A stretch of 64,000 nucleotides of DNA from Paenibacillus phyllosphaerae (GCF_014192105.1 NZ_JACHXK010000001.1:930001-994000); one strand, 5' to 3'; counted from the stretch's first letter, positions 1-7,602 are shown. Numbers and translations are program-made. Notes: a model not told the origin generated them from the letters alone.

Positions 1-638
1 GCGAATTTGCTCAAGAGCGACAACGTGATGTAATACCCTTGCGGATAGATGCCGTCGTGGAACAGGATGCGGGCATTGATGTACTTCATCCAAGCCAGCG
101 TTACCGCCCCGTCCGACATGGCCGGCGCGGCGGAATGGAAGGCATCGTAGAACCGCATGTAGGCGCTGATGAGAATAACCGCGGCCAGCAGCAAAGCCGC
201 CGCCCACGCTCCCCGCGCCTGCTTGATGGACGACCTCCATTGCTTCGGCCGCCACTTGCGGGTAAGCCGCGGCCAATACGGCCCTTGCATCCACGCCGGC
301 TTCTCCAGCAGGGCGTAGAACCGCAAATTCAGCGCATGGGCCGCTTCTGCCCTTGCCCTTTGCGATCCCCGCTTCCAGAGCTGCCACGTCGCGATGAGCA
401 GCAGGACGGCTGTGAAAGCCATGAATTCGTACAGCTGCAGCAGCGTCAGCAGGTAAACGAGCACGATATAGATCGTCGCCGCCTTGCACAGACGCGCCGT
501 CACGTTGACGAACCGGTCTTCTCTGCCGCCCTCCGCGCCCTTCAGGAAGAATCGGGGCAGCACGAGATACAGCACCGCGAACGCGAACAGATAGTGTGCC
601 ATTGCATACAGCTGATTCGATAGCGATGCGTAGTTCAT
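1..638 (-). CDS. Polytopic membrane protein, GT-C/GT39-like (3' end cut by window edge)
   Basis: The reading frame opens at an ATG behind a strong AAGGAGGGG site and stays open for 212 codons to the left edge. It has several hydrophobic segments near the N-terminus (about residues 8-24 and 50-75), a basic cytoplasmic stretch, another membrane segment near 160, and then an acidic-aromatic region ending in HDGIYPQGYYITLS. A DG(I)YP-type loop after an early membrane helix is common in GT-C (GT39/PMT_2-like) sugar transferases that use lipid-linked donors. It is the last visible gene of the pel-like operon, 51 bases after pelG. Function in polymer synthesis or export is inferred from context. The family is uncertain because the C-terminus is missing. 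Confidence 0.6.
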   Translation of the reverse strand, partial: MNYASLSNQLYAMAHYLFAFAVLYLVLPRFFLKGAEGGREDRFVNVTARLCKAATIYIVLVYLLTLLQLYEFMAFTAVLLLIATWQLWKRGSQRARAEAAHALNLRFYALLEKPAWMQGPYWPRLTRKWRPKQWRSSIKQARGAWAAALLLAAVILISAYMRFYDAFHSAAPAMSDGAVTLAWMKYINARILFHDGIYPQGYYITLSLLSKF

Positions 639-689
639 GCCGCCCCTCCTTGTAAGAACGCCATCCGTCCGCACGGTGCCCATCGTGCG

Positions 690-2288
690 TTAAGACATGA
701 CGTACAAATAGTAATCCAGCTTGCCTAGTACCTGCCGCATCGAACGGTAAGACAGCAGCGTGAACACGACCGAACCGGCCAGCACGCCGAATACCGCCCA
801 TTCGTAGCCGATCCAACGGCTGAGCAGGAAACCGGTGACCATGTTGACGAGCAGCGCCCGTACGATGGCCTTGTTGATGAGCTCAGGCTGGGAGATCGCG
901 AATAACGTGACGGAATTCATCAGCCCGATCGCCAGGATGACATAGGAGAGCAACCCGATGACGAAGACGAACATCGTCGTGTTGCTGGCGATCAGATGCT
1001 CCCCGCGGCTGGCCAGATACATGCGGTCGAAGATGAGCATGAGGTAGAAGATGAGCGCGGCGCTCGCCGCGGACACCGCCGTCACGATGACGAGCATTCG
1101 GACGTAGATCTGCTGGAACCGCTCGTTCATCAGTCCCGCCTCGAAGCCCCAGTAGCGTTTGTAGCTGGCTTCGACCTCGAGCATCATTTTGTTCACCATG
1201 ACCTCGCAGACGCCAAGCGGGATCATGAGCGACAGCAGCGCGAAATCCAGCCCCAGCTCGTACTCGCCCCGGAACCAGATGAAGTACGGCATATACGACT
1301 CATTCGCCGACCAAGCCATCACCCGGTCCACGAACAGGAAGGTGAAATATAAGAAGCCGTAGATGAAATACGGCATGATTGCATAGACCGCGATGGGCAA
1401 GCGCGTCAGCTTCGGGGCAATGCCCTTCTCTTCCTTTTTCTCCGCCTGGTTGAAGTAATAGAGCACGAGCCCCATGCCCGCGACCGAGACGACGAGAATC
1501 GCGACGAGCTGCGAGAAGATGATGTCCCACCCTGCCACCTGGAACAACACGTATACGATCCCGATCCCGATCACGATCAGCCCGGTGAACGTCAGTTCGC
1601 GCCTTAAGATGTACATGACCGTCACCGACAGCCAGATCGACGTCAGGAAGAAGAAGTACAGGATGATGTACAGGAACATCGCCATCGGGAAAAGGTTAAA
1701 CACGACGTTGGCCACCAGGAGCAGCAGCCCGCAGACGCCGGCGGTCACATACCCGAAGCGAATGAATTGGAACGTCACTTTGCGCGCCATGTTGTAATAG
1801 CTCTGCGAGATATAGAAGAACCCTCTGCGGGCGATCGCCTGCGTGTACCCGCCGACCACGATGAAGCTGGCGATCGTGCCGATCGCGATGCAGGTCGCGA
1901 GCTCCACGGACAAGTTCTGGTACGACCAGAGCGAGAAGCGCAGCGTCAGCATCGAGATGACCGACAACGCCATCGGCAAGGCGAAGATAACGCCGCGCAG
2001 GAAGCTCTTGACGAGCTGCATCGTCGTCGCGGCTACGCCGGTCTGCTCATTGACGGCGAATGCCGTCGTGACGACGCGCCGCTTGATCGTCTCCCAGATC
2101 TCCGCGGCCAGCTCGAAAATATCCGCCACGCCGAACGCTTCCTGCGCCCGGCCGTCGTTCCAGCCCATCGATTCGAGCAGCGCCGCGATCTCATGGCGAT
2201 CCTCCGGCAGCATGTTCTTGTTCATGATCGCTTCGATGAGATGCGCGAAGCGGGTCTCGCGGTCGGTCGCTCCTAGCTGCATGCTCAT
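690..2288 (-). CDS. pelG: PelG-like exopolysaccharide exporter (MOP-type flippase)
   Basis: A 532-residue polytopic membrane protein. A soluble N-terminal segment of about 100 residues precedes about 12 hydrophobic helices. Length and layout fit PelG, the inner-membrane exporter of the Pel polysaccharide machinery, which works with PelF. The assignment rests mainly on membership in one operon with an unmistakable pelF. The start ATG overlaps the stop of the upstream coiled-coil gene (ATGA) and has a GGAGGAGGGG site, so translational coupling is likely. The N-terminal soluble extension is longer than I would expect for a bare PelG (usually about 450 residues). Expected role: passing nascent polymer across the membrane. 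Any other MOP-superfamily flippase is the alternative. Confidence 0.65.
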   Translation of the reverse strand: MSMQLGATDRETRFAHLIEAIMNKNMLPEDRHEIAALLESMGWNDGRAQEAFGVADIFELAAEIWETIKRRVVTTAFAVNEQTGVAATTMQLVKSFLRGVIFALPMALSVISMLTLRFSLWSYQNLSVELATCIAIGTIASFIVVGGYTQAIARRGFFYISQSYYNMARKVTFQFIRFGYVTAGVCGLLLLVANVVFNLFPMAMFLYIILYFFFLTSIWLSVTVMYILRRELTFTGLIVIGIGIVYVLFQVAGWDIIFSQLVAILVVSVAGMGLVLYYFNQAEKKEEKGIAPKLTRLPIAVYAIMPYFIYGFLYFTFLFVDRVMAWSANESYMPYFIWFRGEYELGLDFALLSLMIPLGVCEVMVNKMMLEVEASYKRYWGFEAGLMNERFQQIYVRMLVIVTAVSAASAALIFYLMLIFDRMYLASRGEHLIASNTTMFVFVIGLLSYVILAIGLMNSVTLFAISQPELINKAIVRALLVNMVTGFLLSRWIGYEWAVFGVLAGSVVFTLLSYRSMRQVLGKLDYYLYVMS

Positions 2289-3664
2289 CGTCCCCCTCCT
2301 CCCAAGGAGGGGATGATCATATGAACGATCAGCTCGGACAGCTTGCCGGCACGCTCCGCGGCCTGCACCGCCTCCAGCGTAATCGGCTCGCTTTTGGCGG
2401 CGATCAGGCTGCCGTCTTGCGCATAGACCGACTCGCCGGCAATTTTGCCGACGATATAGCGCAATTGTATCTGCTTAATCTCGTCTGTAAGCGCCGGGCT
2501 CGCCAACTCGGCTTGGGCAGGCCGATTCGTGAGCGTGTGTGCGGATGCCGGGACAGACGATGCAGTGGAGCGGGATGAGTCGGCAGCGGATACGATAGCA
2601 GAGCGCGAATAGGTTTCGGCCCCCTCTGCGGTAGCCTGAGATGTTGCTAGATGCAGCATGCCATGGGCACCGGTTTCGGCTGCTGCGCTTGCAGAGCCCG
2701 AAAGGGCAGGATGCGTCTCCGCAAGCATCGGCTCTGGGTCTGGCCAGTCCAGCTGGACGAGCGAAGACGGCTTCTTCTGCAGCGCCGGATCGTCTTTCCA
2801 ATAAGCAAGCAGCTCGGGATCGTCGACCTCGGTAAGGAAGAGGTCGATCTCGCCCCAACGCTCGGATGACGGCCGCTTGACGGCTGCCCGAGACACCTTC
2901 TCCGTCCATCGGCCGGCCGCTGCGGAGGCGCTGCTCGTGGCGGAAGTGTCGTCCGCGGTCACCGTGCCATGGAAACCGCCGGACTTTGCCTCCTCCATCG
3001 TCTTGAGCATCGATCTTAGCCGCAGCTCGATCACCTTCGCGTTCTTCACCGTCTGCGCTACCGATTCGTTCATTTGCGCAGCCTCCGGGTTAGACTGCAC
3101 GCTCGAATCCGGTTCCGCATGAAGCGGCTCCGGCAGCGTGCTCTCCAACTGAGCGGATGCAGCGGCCAACATTCGCGTGATCGTATCGGTTATCGGCATC
3201 GCGATTCCTTCGGCCTTGGCGGACCGGAGCGATTCGATGACCGCATCCGCTTCCTCCAGCAGCCGCTCGATGACCGCTTCGTATTCGGCCAGCTGCTTGT
3301 CGATCGCCTGCAACTGTGCCTTATGCTCCGCTTTTTGCCGAATCATCAGCTGCTCGAGCGCATTCGCCTCCGCTTCTCCCTGCCGGGTAATCGCCTCGAC
3401 GGATCGTCCTAACCGGTCCTGCAGCAGATGGGCGAACGCTTCCTCGGACGCCTCGATGCCGCCCGCCTGGCCTGCTTGCGCCGGAGAGAGCTCAGCGAGC
3501 CTCAGGCGCAGCTGCTCATGGCGAATGCGCTCTTTCTTCACGCGCTCCTCCAGCTCGTCGGCCACCCGGTTCTGCAAGGCGTCCAGCTTGCGGAAGAGCC
3601 GCTCCGTCTCCCTGCGGTGGCAGCCGAACCATACCTTCGGCAAATCCCGCACCTTCTTGCTCAA
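2285..3664 (-). CDS. Coiled-coil cytoplasmic protein between pelF and pelG (unknown function)
   Basis: 459 residues with a TTG start two bases after the previous stop and an AAGGAGGGATAG site. Residues 8-35 (VWFGCHRRETERLFRKLDAL) are followed by a long charged heptad-rich helix to about 165, a pattern reminiscent of DivIVA-like N-termini. The middle (about 170-385) is low-complexity, rich in Ala, Ser and Glu. The last 65 residues form a compact beta-rich segment (RYIVGKIAGESVYAQDGSLI) that resembles PRC-barrel-like or 'IVGK..G' modules. No signal peptide or membrane helix is present. It ends inside the pelG start. I do not recognise a named family. A scaffold or regulator for the Pel-like synthase is an inference from operon position. 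Confidence 0.75.
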   Translation of the reverse strand: MSKKVRDLPKVWFGCHRRETERLFRKLDALQNRVADELEERVKKERIRHEQLRLRLAELSPAQAGQAGGIEASEEAFAHLLQDRLGRSVEAITRQGEAEANALEQLMIRQKAEHKAQLQAIDKQLAEYEAVIERLLEEADAVIESLRSAKAEGIAMPITDTITRMLAAASAQLESTLPEPLHAEPDSSVQSNPEAAQMNESVAQTVKNAKVIELRLRSMLKTMEEAKSGGFHGTVTADDTSATSSASAAAGRWTEKVSRAAVKRPSSERWGEIDLFLTEVDDPELLAYWKDDPALQKKPSSLVQLDWPDPEPMLAETHPALSGSASAAAETGAHGMLHLATSQATAEGAETYSRSAIVSAADSSRSTASSVPASAHTLTNRPAQAELASPALTDEIKQIQLRYIVGKIAGESVYAQDGSLIAAKSEPITLEAVQAAERAGKLSELIVHMIIPSLGGGGR

Positions 3665-3666
3665 GG

Positions 3667-4086
3667 CTATCCCTCCTTCGCCTGAAACTGCTCGAACGCG
3701 TGCGCCAACCGCTCCTGAATCCGCGCCAGCACTTCGGTCCGCTGCGCTTCCTTCTCCGCGAGCTGTTGCCGCTGCTCCTCCTGCAGCGCCTCCAATTGCG
3801 CCATCAATTGGCCGATTCGTTTCGTCTGCTCATGATGCGCCGCCATCATCGCATCCTCGGCCGCCTCCACATAGCTGGGCTTGTCCGAATGGATCGTCTC
3901 GCTTGGCGTGAGCTTCGCGGTCAGCAGCTCCACCTCCACATGAAGCCGCTCGTTGTCCTCCTGCAGCATCAGCAGCTCCTCGTTCAAGCCGGCCATTCGT
4001 CTCTCGTGCAGCAGCTGCAGCTGCTGATAGGACTCCTTCACCGCTTTGGCCTCGTAGCCGCGTAACGATTTGCGTGGTACTTTCAT
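3667..4086 (-). CDS. Small coiled-coil protein, DivIVA-like N-terminus (unknown function)
   Basis: 139 residues. It starts five bases after the pelF stop, and its ribosome binding site (GGAGGAT) lies inside the pelF end. It begins KSLRGYEAKAVKESYQQL, which recalls the RGY..xEV...L signature of DivIVA/GpsB-type proteins, and then runs as an almost continuous amphipathic helix with heptads to the C-terminus. There is no enzyme motif, signal peptide or membrane span. Together with the following 459-residue gene it forms a pair of coiled-coil proteins inserted between the glycosyltransferase and the exporter of the pel-like operon. The DivIVA resemblance is weak and visual only. A polar or septal scaffold is a guess. 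Confidence 0.75.
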   Translation of the reverse strand: MKVPRKSLRGYEAKAVKESYQQLQLLHERRMAGLNEELLMLQEDNERLHVEVELLTAKLTPSETIHSDKPSYVEAAEDAMMAAHHEQTKRIGQLMAQLEALQEEQRQQLAEKEAQRTEVLARIQERLAHAFEQFQAKEG

Positions 4087-4090
4087 CGCG

Positions 4091-5869
4091 CTATCCGATC
4101 CTCCGATCTGCCGTGAGTGCCAGCATAATCTCGCAGCGCGTCAGCTCCGCAAGCGCCTCGTCGTATTCGCCAAGCCGGTTATGCAGCATCGCCAGCTCCG
4201 TCAGGATATACGGTGCCTGCGGGGAATCCGGCATCGCCGCGAGCGCCTGCCGGTACATCGCGATCGCTTCGCGCAGGCTGCCGCTCTTGCCGTGGCGTTC
4301 AGCTTCCCGAATCGCCTCTTCTTGCATGAGGCGCGGGGCCGCCTCTTCCCGGGCAGGCTGCGTTTCTTTTGCCCCGGCTGTCGTGGAAAGAACGCGCTCC
4401 TCCGCGCGGGTGGCCAGCTTGATGTAGCTTTTCAGATGCAGCTCCAATACCCGGTCGAGCGTAAAATACCCGAGCGCCCGCTCGCGCCCCTCCCGGCCGA
4501 TCTCCGCCCGCAGCTCCGGATTGCCGATATAGGCGAGCATGCCTTCCGCCAGCGCTTGCGGGTTGCGCGGCTCCACCAGAATGCCCGCGTCGCCGAGTGC
4601 CTCGGAGATGCCGCCTACATCGGTCGCCACGACCGGCTTGCCGGTCATCATCGCCTCGACGACCGAATACGGGAACGCTTCGGATATGCTCGAGAGCACG
4701 ATAATATCTCCGCTCTGGTAAGCGGCGGCCATCTGCGTCGCATGACCTGCGAAGATGAAAGCATTGCCGAGCTTCAGCTGCTTCTGCAGCTCGACGCATT
4801 CCTCGTAATAGGCCGGGACGCTCACCGAACCGTAGACGATGAACTTGGCGTCGGGCTGCAAGTCGAGCACGATCCGCGCCGCTTCCATGAATGTCTTGAT
4901 ATCCTTGATCGGGTCCACGCGGGCGACCATGACCATGACCGGCGCCCCGGGCCTGCGCGGCGGCGCTTCCTTGAACACCTCGGTGTCGATGCCGTTGTAG
5001 ATGACGTCGATTCGCCTTTTGGACACGCCGAACTGATGCTCCCAGCGCATATTGTATTGGCAGACCGGCGACACCTGGTCGGCGAACGCGTAATTGACGC
5101 TCGTGATCGAATGGATCATCCGAATGAGGAATTTGCTCATGAAGGTGGAATACCCCCGGTTCGACAGCGACAAATACTGCTCCCGCAGGTAGATGCCGTG
5201 CTCGGTCAGCATGTAAGGCGTCTGGTTCAGCTTTTTGGCCAAGATGCACGGAATGCCGCAAAAAGCCGCCGCCGAGGAATGCGCCACATGGACCGGCGGG
5301 ATCGGCGTATTGACGATGTTGAAGAACCGGTACACCCAGCCGAGGCTCTGCACCAGGCCGTATATATCCGGCTGGCTCAGTCCGGTTCGTTTGTCGGAGG
5401 CGGCCTTCAGGATCATTTTTTTGTAGTGCGCCCACACCTGCTCGTTTTTGAACGTCGCCTTATATTCGTAGCGCTCGAAGTAGAGATACAGGCCGAGCAG
5501 AATGTCCGCGAACCGGTACGGGTTCTTCACCTCCGCGATCAACTCTTCGATCATCGCCGTGAACAGCGGCAGAAAATGCTCGCGGACCGGTTGGTCGCCC
5601 GTCTCTAGCTTCTGCTGATAGGTGTGCGGGAAAGGGACGCTTAGGTGCTCGCTCGGCTCCTCGGTTCCCCACAGCGGCACCGCGTACAGCGTGCTGTCTG
5701 CCGGCAGGCGGAATTTCTGCGTCACGAACGGGTTCATCGTGATGCTGTAGACGATGAATTCCACGGCGCTCAGCCTGTTGACCAGAATGTCGCACCACGT
5801 GCTGACCCCTCCTTGATGGAACGGATAGGTCCCTTCGGTCGTGAGCATCACCTTTAGTTTGCCCTCCAT
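4091..5869 (-). CDS. pelF: PelF-type GT4 glycosyltransferase with C-terminal TPR
   Basis: 592 residues. The N-terminus TEGTYPFHQGGVSTWCD (about 11-27) is the hallmark of PelF (DUF3492 domain followed by GT4). The Rossmann C-domain carries VMVARVDPIKDIKTF and the retaining GT4 motif SEAFPYSVVEAM (E-x7-E), then TDVGGISEALGDAGILV. PelF polymerises the Pel polysaccharide from UDP-sugars in the cytoplasm and hands product to PelG. Residues about 520-592 add at least one TPR-like helical hairpin unit that ordinary PelF (about 500 residues) lacks. It is the first gene visible on this strand; the region upstream contains only repeats, so the operon promoter probably lies just above 5870. No pelA, pelD or pelE is in the window. 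Confidence 0.88.
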   Translation of the reverse strand: MEGKLKVMLTTEGTYPFHQGGVSTWCDILVNRLSAVEFIVYSITMNPFVTQKFRLPADSTLYAVPLWGTEEPSEHLSVPFPHTYQQKLETGDQPVREHFLPLFTAMIEELIAEVKNPYRFADILLGLYLYFERYEYKATFKNEQVWAHYKKMILKAASDKRTGLSQPDIYGLVQSLGWVYRFFNIVNTPIPPVHVAHSSAAAFCGIPCILAKKLNQTPYMLTEHGIYLREQYLSLSNRGYSTFMSKFLIRMIHSITSVNYAFADQVSPVCQYNMRWEHQFGVSKRRIDVIYNGIDTEVFKEAPPRRPGAPVMVMVARVDPIKDIKTFMEAARIVLDLQPDAKFIVYGSVSVPAYYEECVELQKQLKLGNAFIFAGHATQMAAAYQSGDIIVLSSISEAFPYSVVEAMMTGKPVVATDVGGISEALGDAGILVEPRNPQALAEGMLAYIGNPELRAEIGREGRERALGYFTLDRVLELHLKSYIKLATRAEERVLSTTAGAKETQPAREEAAPRLMQEEAIREAERHGKSGSLREAIAMYRQALAAMPDSPQAPYILTELAMLHNRLGEYDEALAELTRCEIMLALTADRRIG

Positions 5870-5937
5870 TGGTCTTCGCCCCCCCCTTTATTCCCAGTTG
5901 TGTTTAGGATGAGCAGGTGCGGCTAATTTTAGCCGGG

Positions 5938-6067
5938 AAACCAAGGGCTGCTGCCCTTGGAGCCCGCGAGCTAGGGCTGCCGCCCTTGTGACCCGCCTTG
6001 TTGCGTAGCTAGGGCTGCCGCCCTTGCGACCCGCTAATATTGTTTTAGGGCTGCGCCCTTTTGAACC
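5938..6067. repeat. Four tandem GC-rich hairpins of the AGGGC..GCCCT type
   Basis: Four short inverted repeats lie at about 5938-5967, 5970-5995, 6007-6033 and 6045-6067. Each is built as (C)AAGGGC or TAGGGC, a 2-4 base loop, GCCCTT, then a CCCG or ACC tail. The two middle copies are nearly identical (TAGGGCTGCCGCCCTTG). Related but longer hairpins occur at 6129-6161 and 19474-19588, in both cases just before the large structured repeat. They encode no protein. They resemble REP-like or terminator-like intergenic hairpins; their link to the larger element is by position. Confidence 0.75.
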
Positions 6068-6128
6068 TCTTTTTTTATCCTCGCCCCTTCACTACCTTTC
6101 TCCCTCGCCCCTTCCCCCTCCATTGGAG

Positions 6129-6161
6129 AGGAACCAGAGGGCAACTGCCCTCTGGACGCCC
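6129..6161. repeat. GGAACC-hairpin-GGACGCCC unit preceding structured repeat copy 1
   Basis: A perfect hairpin (CCAGAGGGC, short loop, GCCCTCTGG) flanked by GGAA and ACGCCC. The corresponding place in front of copy 2 has GTTCCGAGGGT...ACCCTCTGGACACCC (19558-19588), so this unit appears to travel with, or belong to, the large structured repeat that follows 17 bases downstream. Confidence 0.7.
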
Positions 6162-6177
6162 GTAAGGGGCTAGATTC

Positions 6178-6385
6178 GTGACGCGGCCGTCTTCGATCTG
6201 TCCTTTCGAGCGTGGAGACGCTTTTGTCCTTGCGGATTGCAGTAGTTATGCAATCTGCTATGGACAAAGCTCTGACTTCGAGCTTCGTTCGCGGCTTTTA
6301 TGCCTTGTGGTGGTGACCTGATTGTTCGGCGTTTGTGGCTTCATTCGAGCTGACTCTCGCTTGACGTCCACTACGTGGACACGCT
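6178..6385 (+). ncRNA. Structured ~208-nt repeat, copy 1 (candidate DUF3800-associated RNA)
   Basis: This stretch aligns end to end with 19606-19819. Shared blocks include ACGCGGCCGTCTTCGAT (6181-6197), GGACAAAGCTCT (6262-6273), a 22-base identity at 6277-6298, GGTGACCT (6312-6319) and TCGCTTGACGTCC (6357-6369). Between the blocks sequence differs but pairing is kept. TTTGTCC (6223-6229) pairs with GGACAAA (6262-6268), enclosing GATTGCA/TGCAATC (6235-6241 with 6249-6255). GTCCAC (6366-6371) pairs with GTGGAC (6375-6380). This is the signature of a conserved RNA fold rather than a coding sequence. The strand is assumed from the downstream DUF3800 gene. Structured RNA motifs associated with DUF3800 genes have been described by comparative genomics. 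Membership in one of them, or in HEARO/omega-RNA-like families, is unproven. Confidence 0.6.
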
Positions 6386-6569
6386 TACTGTATTGGGCTC
6401 AAACAAACTGGCATGATTATTCGTGAGAGGGGTTCGTAAGATAGTGGGGGAATTCAAGCAATATGTGATATCAGCAAGAAATATGTTAAAGATAAAATCA
6501 TAAAAAAGGAATATAATGAAATGAAGTACGGAGCTTGTTCAAGAAGAGGCGTTTCGAAAAAGGGGTATA

Positions 6570-6598
6570 AAAACAAAAAAACCACCTTGTAGGTAGTT
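6570..6598 (-). terminator. Rho-independent terminator of minus-strand small RNA
   Basis: Read on the minus strand: ACTACC, loop TACAA, GGTGGT, then a run of seven T. It does not follow any minus-strand protein gene, but it lies about 100 bases downstream of a near-consensus minus-strand promoter (6700-6728). Confidence 0.7.
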
Positions 6599-6693
6599 AG
6601 GGTTGTTCGAATGCTTTTGCGCGGCCTCTGGGACCGAGCTACTCACAGTTCTATGTACGTACCATCGCATCCGTGAATGAGACGTAACGTTGT
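6572..6693 (-). ncRNA. Putative ~120-nt small RNA divergent from the DUF3800 gene
   Basis: A minus-strand transcription unit without a convincing open frame. A near-perfect sigma-A promoter (TTGACA, 17 bases, TAATAT) points into it and a strong T-run terminator ends it. The predicted transcript is about 120 nt, contains a GC-rich central hairpin region (CGGTCCCAGAGGCCG) and ends in the terminator stem. The -35 box lies only 15 bases from the DUF3800 start codon, so the two units are divergent and their promoters must interact. The alternative is a leftover promoter-terminator pair from a decayed gene: a 60-codon frame covers 6539-6721, but it has no ribosome binding site and runs through the terminator. 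Confidence 0.55.
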
Positions 6694-6699
6694 ATTGAT

Positions 6700-6728
6700 A
6701 TATTAAACAAAAAACATACACTTGTCAA
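6700..6728 (-). promoter_or_regulatory. Near-consensus sigma-A promoter for the minus-strand small RNA
   Basis: Minus strand: TTGACA (6728-6723), 17-base spacer, TAATAT (6705-6700). Expected start is near 6693. It is one of the strongest vegetative promoters visible in the window, although no protein gene follows it. Confidence 0.75.
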
Positions 6729-6743
6729 ACGTAGGTGAGGAAA

Positions 6744-7547
6744 ATGGCCGAAGAAATTAAAACTGAAAAATTGAATATTTTCTTTGATGAGAGCGGAAAA
6801 CGAAAAGACAAACCTACGTTAATGGGCGGAATGTCTATACCTGCTGTTTTGTACAATACAGCACACTTTTCAAAAATGTCCCAAAAATTACGTGATGGCG
6901 AGATCAATTTGCACTGGAAAGAATATTCAGGCCACGCAACTACGCGGGAAAACATTAGGGATGCCATTTCGCTGATAACAAATCACGGAAAATTCATTAA
7001 ATGCACTGTAATTAATTATGACTTTTCCCTTATCGAGAAAAAAGGGTTTGCTTCTTTTATGGCCGAGCAGATGATATACACAAAGTTCCCGGAACGGATC
7101 ATTTACGGACTATTGAGAAGATACGGTAAGAATCTATACATTGAAGCTGACATCAAAGTCGAAAAGTCCCGAGAGTACGAAGACTTTAAACTTAACGAAG
7201 TCATGAAAGAGCAGCTCAACATCCAATCTATTTATCGTGGAGAACAGTTCATCATTAAAGAGAGTGAGCTTATTCCCAAAAGAGAGGAGATTGGCATTGA
7301 GTTGACGGACCTCCTTTTGGGATTAATGAGGACGGTAATATTAAATAAACCAAGCAGTTTTTCGAACACAGTTAGGTTCAAGAATGAACTAGTCATCGAC
7401 CTTATCAAGAACGATAAATTCTATTCATTCCTAGAGAATATTCGTTTCTTTGAATGGACTCACTCAAGAGAACTAACGGAAGTGAACTTTAGCGATTATC
7501 TCCAATTATTTATTGCCAACAACTACGATCAATATTTAATGCAATAA
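6744..7547 (+). CDS. DUF3800 domain protein
   Basis: 267 residues. It starts at an ATG six bases after AGGTG; a GTG nine bases upstream is the alternative. The N-terminus LNIFFDESGKRKDKPTLMGG matches the DUF3800 opening, in which the DES aspartate begins an RNase H-like fold. A later IEADIKV strand and ELTDLLLGLM helix (near residues 138 and 195) supply the other conserved acidic positions. The biochemical role of the family is not established; members are often found in mobile or defence islands and next to structured RNAs. Codon use is clearly more AT-rich than in the flanking operons, which suggests acquisition. It stands alone, with the structured repeat and the small RNA on its 5' side and a bidirectional terminator on its 3' side. 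Confidence 0.85.
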   Translation: MAEEIKTEKLNIFFDESGKRKDKPTLMGGMSIPAVLYNTAHFSKMSQKLRDGEINLHWKEYSGHATTRENIRDAISLITNHGKFIKCTVINYDFSLIEKKGFASFMAEQMIYTKFPERIIYGLLRRYGKNLYIEADIKVEKSREYEDFKLNEVMKEQLNIQSIYRGEQFIIKESELIPKREEIGIELTDLLLGLMRTVILNKPSSFSNTVRFKNELVIDLIKNDKFYSFLENIRFFEWTHSRELTEVNFSDYLQLFIANNYDQYLMQ

Positions 7548-7602
7548 TTACTCCTTAAGAAGATCATGCACGTCGTGCCCTCGTTCAACTCCAGACGCAA
7601 TT

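Noticed and set aside
39-623. Plus-strand frame of 194 codons at the left edge
   Set aside because: It is rich in Arg/Gln/His with no hydrophobic or motif content. The minus strand encodes a coherent polytopic membrane protein with a strong ribosome binding site in the same place.
4070-5608. 512-codon plus-strand frame opposite pelF
   Set aside because: Shadow of a high-GC gene; the minus-strand frame has complete PelF motifs.
5938-6067. CRISPR array
   Set aside because: The units are self-complementary hairpins with irregular spacing and no unique spacers, and there are no cas genes.
6034-6267. 77-codon minus-strand frame crossing the structured repeat
   Set aside because: It overlaps the conserved non-coding blocks and hairpins; substitutions between the two copies follow base pairing, not codons.
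6539-6721. 60-codon minus-strand frame over the putative small RNA
   Set aside because: No ribosome binding site, no family resemblance, and it runs through the terminator hairpin at 6570-6598.
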